Shown in pieces: positions 22,501 to 25,540 of a stretch of 25,540 nt of DNA. Every line of letters starts with the position of its first letter. The stretch's first letter is position 1. The DNA comes from JBFFSQ01 sp041572275 (GTDB lineage Bacteria > Pseudomonadota > Gammaproteobacteria > SZUA-229), in contig JBFFSQ010000020.1 of NCBI GenBank assembly GCA_041572275.1, positions 1-25,540 of the forward strand, written 5' to 3'. Position numbers and translations under genes: made by a program. The notes below the pieces were generated by a model that saw only the letters and a program-made list of their open reading frames with translations, was not told the origin of the DNA and did not search any database.

Positions 22501-24264
22501 TTAATGATACGACAACACATTCTCATCACCATCATTTTCCCTGCATGTAATACTAAAGCCATGATCACGCAAATCTGCATCCAGGGTTGCCATAGCGCCC
22601 TGGTGTTTCCAGGTTAGATGCAGACGGTACTCTTCTGCCGGATTAACCGTCAACTCGCCGTCAAATGCAGATGATGTATTGCGCAGCTTCATGATCTCAA
22701 GTTGATCACGCACAATTATTTGTTTGAGCCCATGCTCAATATCGCTGAATGAGAGCGTGGTGCGATTGATTTCTTTATGACCTCCCGCACCACCCTTGTC
22801 TGCAGCGGCATAGTCATTCTTACCTGCAAATAGATCCAGATACCATACCTGGGGGGTACCCGGCATAAACATTTGAATAGCACGGGCAAGTCGTAACTTG
22901 CGCTCGTCTTCACCTAAAGCACTAAAGAAAGTCGCATTGACCTGATAGTAGGATATTTTTTTACCATCAGCACCATACAGGTCTTTGACTCTTCCACCCC
23001 TGTCTAATATTCGCTCAACAACGGCATCAATTTCTTCATCGCTTAATAAGCCTTCTGTTGAGACACCGTTATTATTTTTGCCTTTCAGGTCAAGAACAGG
23101 GATACCATCATGGCATCCAAGCATGTTAATCGTTTTGATATTTTTCTCGATTAACTCATTAATCCAATGCAAAAGGTGCCTGTTTGTCCCCCAGTCCAGA
23201 GCATGTATAACCAAACCGGGAAAGAAAAAGTCATAGATAGGAAATCCATTGGAAGCCACTCGTTCATGAAGTCCAGAACCATACTCTGAATGTATTTCGG
23301 GTAGTAAAATCAGGTCGTAGTTATCAGCTATATGTTTCAGCCTCTTGAGATACTCCCAGGTACCAGGCTCATTGAAGAAATTAGCCTTGCCCGGTTCCTT
23401 GTGTAAATAAGCAAAGGCATCAAGCCTGACCAGTTTACCTCCGTGGTCACGCAATTTTTTCAAGGTCTCATCATAAAAATCCCACACCTCCTGTGATTGT
23501 GCGTTTAAATCCATTTGCCCCAGATATTGTCGGTTCTGTTCAACGACAGAGACAATGTCATCTTTATGATGAGAGTAATCACCTAAATCAATTTCACTGA
23601 GATCTTTCTTGGCACTTAAAACATCATTCAGGATCGTAGCAATGCTCTCTGCATCCTCATACGTGAGCTCTTCAATTTGCAATGCCTCGAGTAGATGATG
23701 AGCAGTGACCTCGTGATATACAACTTCTTGATAAAAGGTATTCCAGTAAGGCCTTTCAGAGCCATCCGGAAAGCGTACTTTCAATATCGGTAGACCAGGT
23801 TTTCTCATGAAAAGCTTCTCTAGATGTTCTTCGTGAGGTATCACGTGACCATCCGGGCTCAATTCTCCGTGGGAACTCCAAAATTCGTTCCAGTCGATAA
23901 AGAAGTTCTTATATTTTGATTTATCACCTTTCTGCAATAAATCCTGAAATTGGGGCGACCCCATGGAGAGATGGTTTAAAACCAGGTCGAACTTGAACAT
24001 CACATTCAGTTCATGGAGCCGGTCGAGATCTTCCCGTGAAACCAGCTCATCATTGAGGTCATAATCTATGATTGAAAAGCCACGATCCAGATCACTGTTA
24101 AAAATAGTCGGCAGAATGTAAAACAAAGAAAAAACATCTTTGAATTCTGGCATATGCAGTATTTGGGCTATATCAGACAGTTTACGACCAATGCTGTCAG
24201 GGTAAGCGTTAAATATTACGCCTTTTGGTAAATCTATCTTTGTTGAAACAACTTCTGTATTCAT
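22501..24264 (-). CDS. GH13_18-type sugar phosphorylase (sucrose phosphorylase-like)
   Basis: The 587-aa cytoplasmic enzyme has the GH13 catalytic set: nucleophile D282 in VRLDAFAYLHK, acid/base E323 in LLPEIHSEYG and D386 in MLGCHDGIPVLD. NHLSMGSPQFQDLL and the HDGI form are typical of subfamily 18, whose members phosphorolyse sucrose, glucosylglycerate or glucosylglycerol to glucose-1-phosphate. Which substrate applies here cannot be read. It is longer than usual (about 490-560): an acidic helical stretch of roughly 65 residues (184-250) sits between the PYWNTFYQE motif and QMDLNAQS, which are nearly adjacent in sucrose phosphorylase. GGGAG precedes the ATG. No partner kinase or synthase is nearby. 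Confidence 0.82.
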   Translation of the reverse strand: MNTEVVSTKIDLPKGVIFNAYPDSIGRKLSDIAQILHMPEFKDVFSLFYILPTIFNSDLDRGFSIIDYDLNDELVSREDLDRLHELNVMFKFDLVLNHLSMGSPQFQDLLQKGDKSKYKNFFIDWNEFWSSHGELSPDGHVIPHEEHLEKLFMRKPGLPILKVRFPDGSERPYWNTFYQEVVYHEVTAHHLLEALQIEELTYEDAESIATILNDVLSAKKDLSEIDLGDYSHHKDDIVSVVEQNRQYLGQMDLNAQSQEVWDFYDETLKKLRDHGGKLVRLDAFAYLHKEPGKANFFNEPGTWEYLKRLKHIADNYDLILLPEIHSEYGSGLHERVASNGFPIYDFFFPGLVIHALDWGTNRHLLHWINELIEKNIKTINMLGCHDGIPVLDLKGKNNNGVSTEGLLSDEEIDAVVERILDRGGRVKDLYGADGKKISYYQVNATFFSALGEDERKLRLARAIQMFMPGTPQVWYLDLFAGKNDYAAADKGGAGGHKEINRTTLSFSDIEHGLKQIIVRDQLEIMKLRNTSSAFDGELTVNPAEEYRLHLTWKHQGAMATLDADLRDHGFSITCRENDGDENVLSYH

Positions 24265-24579
24265 CGCTCCCGCTCTACTATTGATAGTCTACTGCTGAGA
24301 TATTTCTATGAATATTCTAATAGGTAAATTGTGATATGAAAACATTCACCTTCAAGATATTGAATGAATTGCAATCAAGATACCTGGAACTGGTTGTATT
24401 TGTCATTAACTGCTTTTGATATAAAGAAATTAATAACAAGAATCTGTATATACTACATAAATTAAAACATGATCACACATAATACTTATTAGAATTTTCT
24501 AAAAATTCTATTCATCACTTACCTGAATTGGAGAGAGAGATTGTATTAATGCCAGGTCTATTATATGGACAACTGAAAG
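24265..24579. other. Intergenic region upstream of the GH13 gene
   Basis: No gene is supported. A weak minus-strand promoter is possible (TTTTCA, 17 bp, TAGAAT, near 24315-24345). AGAATTTT (24491-24498) and AAAATTCT (24502-24509) form a perfect 8-bp AT stem, about 70 bp beyond the stop of the EAL gene, where it may act as a weak terminator. Confidence 0.35.
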
Positions 24580-25540
24580 CTAGTTGGAATATTTTTTCAA
24601 ATCATCAATGGGCATTCGTTGTTGAATAAATTCTGATGCCTCTTTACCAGGTAATGGCTCAGTGAATAAATACCCCTGTAAATAATCACAATTATGTGCA
24701 ACCAGAAAATCACGCTGAGCGTGAGTTTCCACTCCCTCAGCGACCACTTCTAAACCAAGATTATGAGCCAACGCTATTGTCGCCGCACTAATTTCCGCAT
24801 CATTCGGGTCACTCTCTATGTCGCGAACAAAGGTCTGGTCTAATTTTAGTGTTTGAATAGGCAAGCGTTTTAGGTAAGCAAGTGATGAATATCCAGTTCC
24901 GAAATCATCAATTGCTAGTCCGACGCCAAGTTCGCGTAGCAAACTCAATTGCTCTACTGCAAACTCAGGTTCGTTCATGGCAGCAGTTTCGGTAATTTCG
25001 AGTTCTATCTCATCTCTTTCTACCTGATATTTATTCAATACTGACCTGATATCATCAGCAAGTGTAGTTGACTGCAACTGCTTGACAGATAGATTGATTG
25101 CCATCCGCAAATCACGGACTCCCCTATTTTTCCATTCTACCAGTTGACGGCAAGCTTCCTCGATTACCCATTTCCCAAGCTCAAGTATAACGCCGGTCTC
25201 TTCAGCAATAGGAATAAATTTCCCAGGTAATATCACTCCTTTAACAGGATGCCGCCAGCGGATAAGTGCCTCCATAGCACAAACTTTATTTCCTCTAGCG
25301 CTAATCTGTGGTTGATAGTATAACTCTAACTGTCCACTATCCAAGGCAATACGAAGTTCGTGTTCTAATTGAAGTCGCTCATGAGCAGCAACAAGCATTG
25401 ACTCTGTAAAGAAATAGTAATTATTTCGCCCCTGTTCTTTTGCGTGATACATTGCAATATCAGCACTTCGCATCAGGTCATCAGCAGTATTACCATCGTT
25501 TGGATAAATACTGATGCCAATACTTGGACTTGTTTCAAGC
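24580..25540 (-). CDS. GGDEF/EAL protein, C-terminal part (cyclic-di-GMP phosphodiesterase), truncated by window edge
   Basis: The frame stays open to the right edge, so the N-terminus is outside the window. The visible start is the end of a GGDEF domain (SIGISIYPNDG, then MRSADIAMYHAKEQGRNNYYFF), followed by a complete EAL domain: MEALIRWRHP (EAL signature with metal Glu), AINLSVKQLQ, ELEITETA, IDDFGTGYSSLAYLKRLP (DDFGTGYSS), LKLDQTFV, VVAEGVET and LQGYLFTEPLPG. All the usual metal and catalytic positions look present, so active hydrolysis of c-di-GMP to pGpG is expected. Whether the GGDEF part is active or which sensor lies upstream cannot be seen. Confidence 0.93.
   Translation of the reverse strand, partial: LETSPSIGISIYPNDGNTADDLMRSADIAMYHAKEQGRNNYYFFTESMLVAAHERLQLEHELRIALDSGQLELYYQPQISARGNKVCAMEALIRWRHPVKGVILPGKFIPIAEETGVILELGKWVIEEACRQLVEWKNRGVRDLRMAINLSVKQLQSTTLADDIRSVLNKYQVERDEIELEITETAAMNEPEFAVEQLSLLRELGVGLAIDDFGTGYSSLAYLKRLPIQTLKLDQTFVRDIESDPNDAEISAATIALAHNLGLEVVAEGVETHAQRDFLVAHNCDYLQGYLFTEPLPGKEASEFIQQRMPIDDLKKYSN

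Noticed and set aside
1..25540. CRISPR arrays, tRNA or rRNA genes, insertion sequences, att sites, replication origin
   Set aside because: No regularly spaced repeats, cloverleaf-like segments, transposase or integrase motifs, or DnaA-box clusters were seen on either strand.

Overview
The window is about 25.5 kb of moderately AT-rich bacterial chromosome. Gene content (UmuDC, Fe-superoxide dismutase, bacteriohemerythrin, ACR3, a GGDEF/EAL protein) and protein flavour point to a gammaproteobacterium, probably aquatic or marine. That placement is inferred from resemblance only; no rRNA or tRNA is present. No CRISPR array, insertion sequence, integrase or tRNA was seen.

Layout. 1-1001: the end of a gene, a small exported peptide and a minus-strand SRAP/YedK gene. 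1072-2820: an SOS mutagenesis operon (umuD-umuC) behind a GTTC-N7-GTTC direct repeat. 2887-3812: a decayed second copy of the ACR3 arsenite pump. 4070-4663: sodB. 4837-7257: a CopA-type copper ATPase with YHS and CPMHP modules. 7548-9298: a divergent YeaD-like mutarotase homologue, a small Cys-rich zinc-ribbon protein and a bacteriohemerythrin. 9493-11239: two genes sharing a Trp-rich domain, the second a caspase/legumain-like lipoprotein; the divergent intergenic region before them carries two Fur-box-like palindromes. 11420-14331: a DUF4399-like protein, a seven-bladed propeller and an outer-membrane barrel. 14375-15472: the intact ACR3 pump with an operator-like promoter and a structured leader. 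15784-16119: an orphan small protein.

16302-20935 is the most coherent functional unit: an operon of thermostable-hemolysin-like (GNAT-fold) protein, an acyl/AMP ligase fused to a haem-oxygenase-like diiron oxidase domain, a short-chain dehydrogenase and a periplasmic TPR protein, ended by a 12-bp hairpin. Its promoter has a perfect CRP-type core (TGTGA-N6-TCACA) followed by five TTAAG-type hexamers at exact 11-bp spacing, as expected for an OmpR-family regulator. The enzyme set suggests activation and oxidation of a fatty acid, giving a lipid-derived product I cannot name. After it come a membrane M48 peptidase homologue with a destroyed zinc site, a GH13_18 sugar phosphorylase-like enzyme with an internal insertion, and the C-terminal part of a GGDEF/EAL protein running off the right edge.

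The strongest candidates for undescribed biology are the ligase-oxidase operon with its composite promoter, and the caspase-like lipoprotein with its free-standing partner domain. Stress and metal handling recur through the rest (SOS, superoxide, copper, arsenite, iron/oxygen), but nothing visible ties those genes into one regulon.
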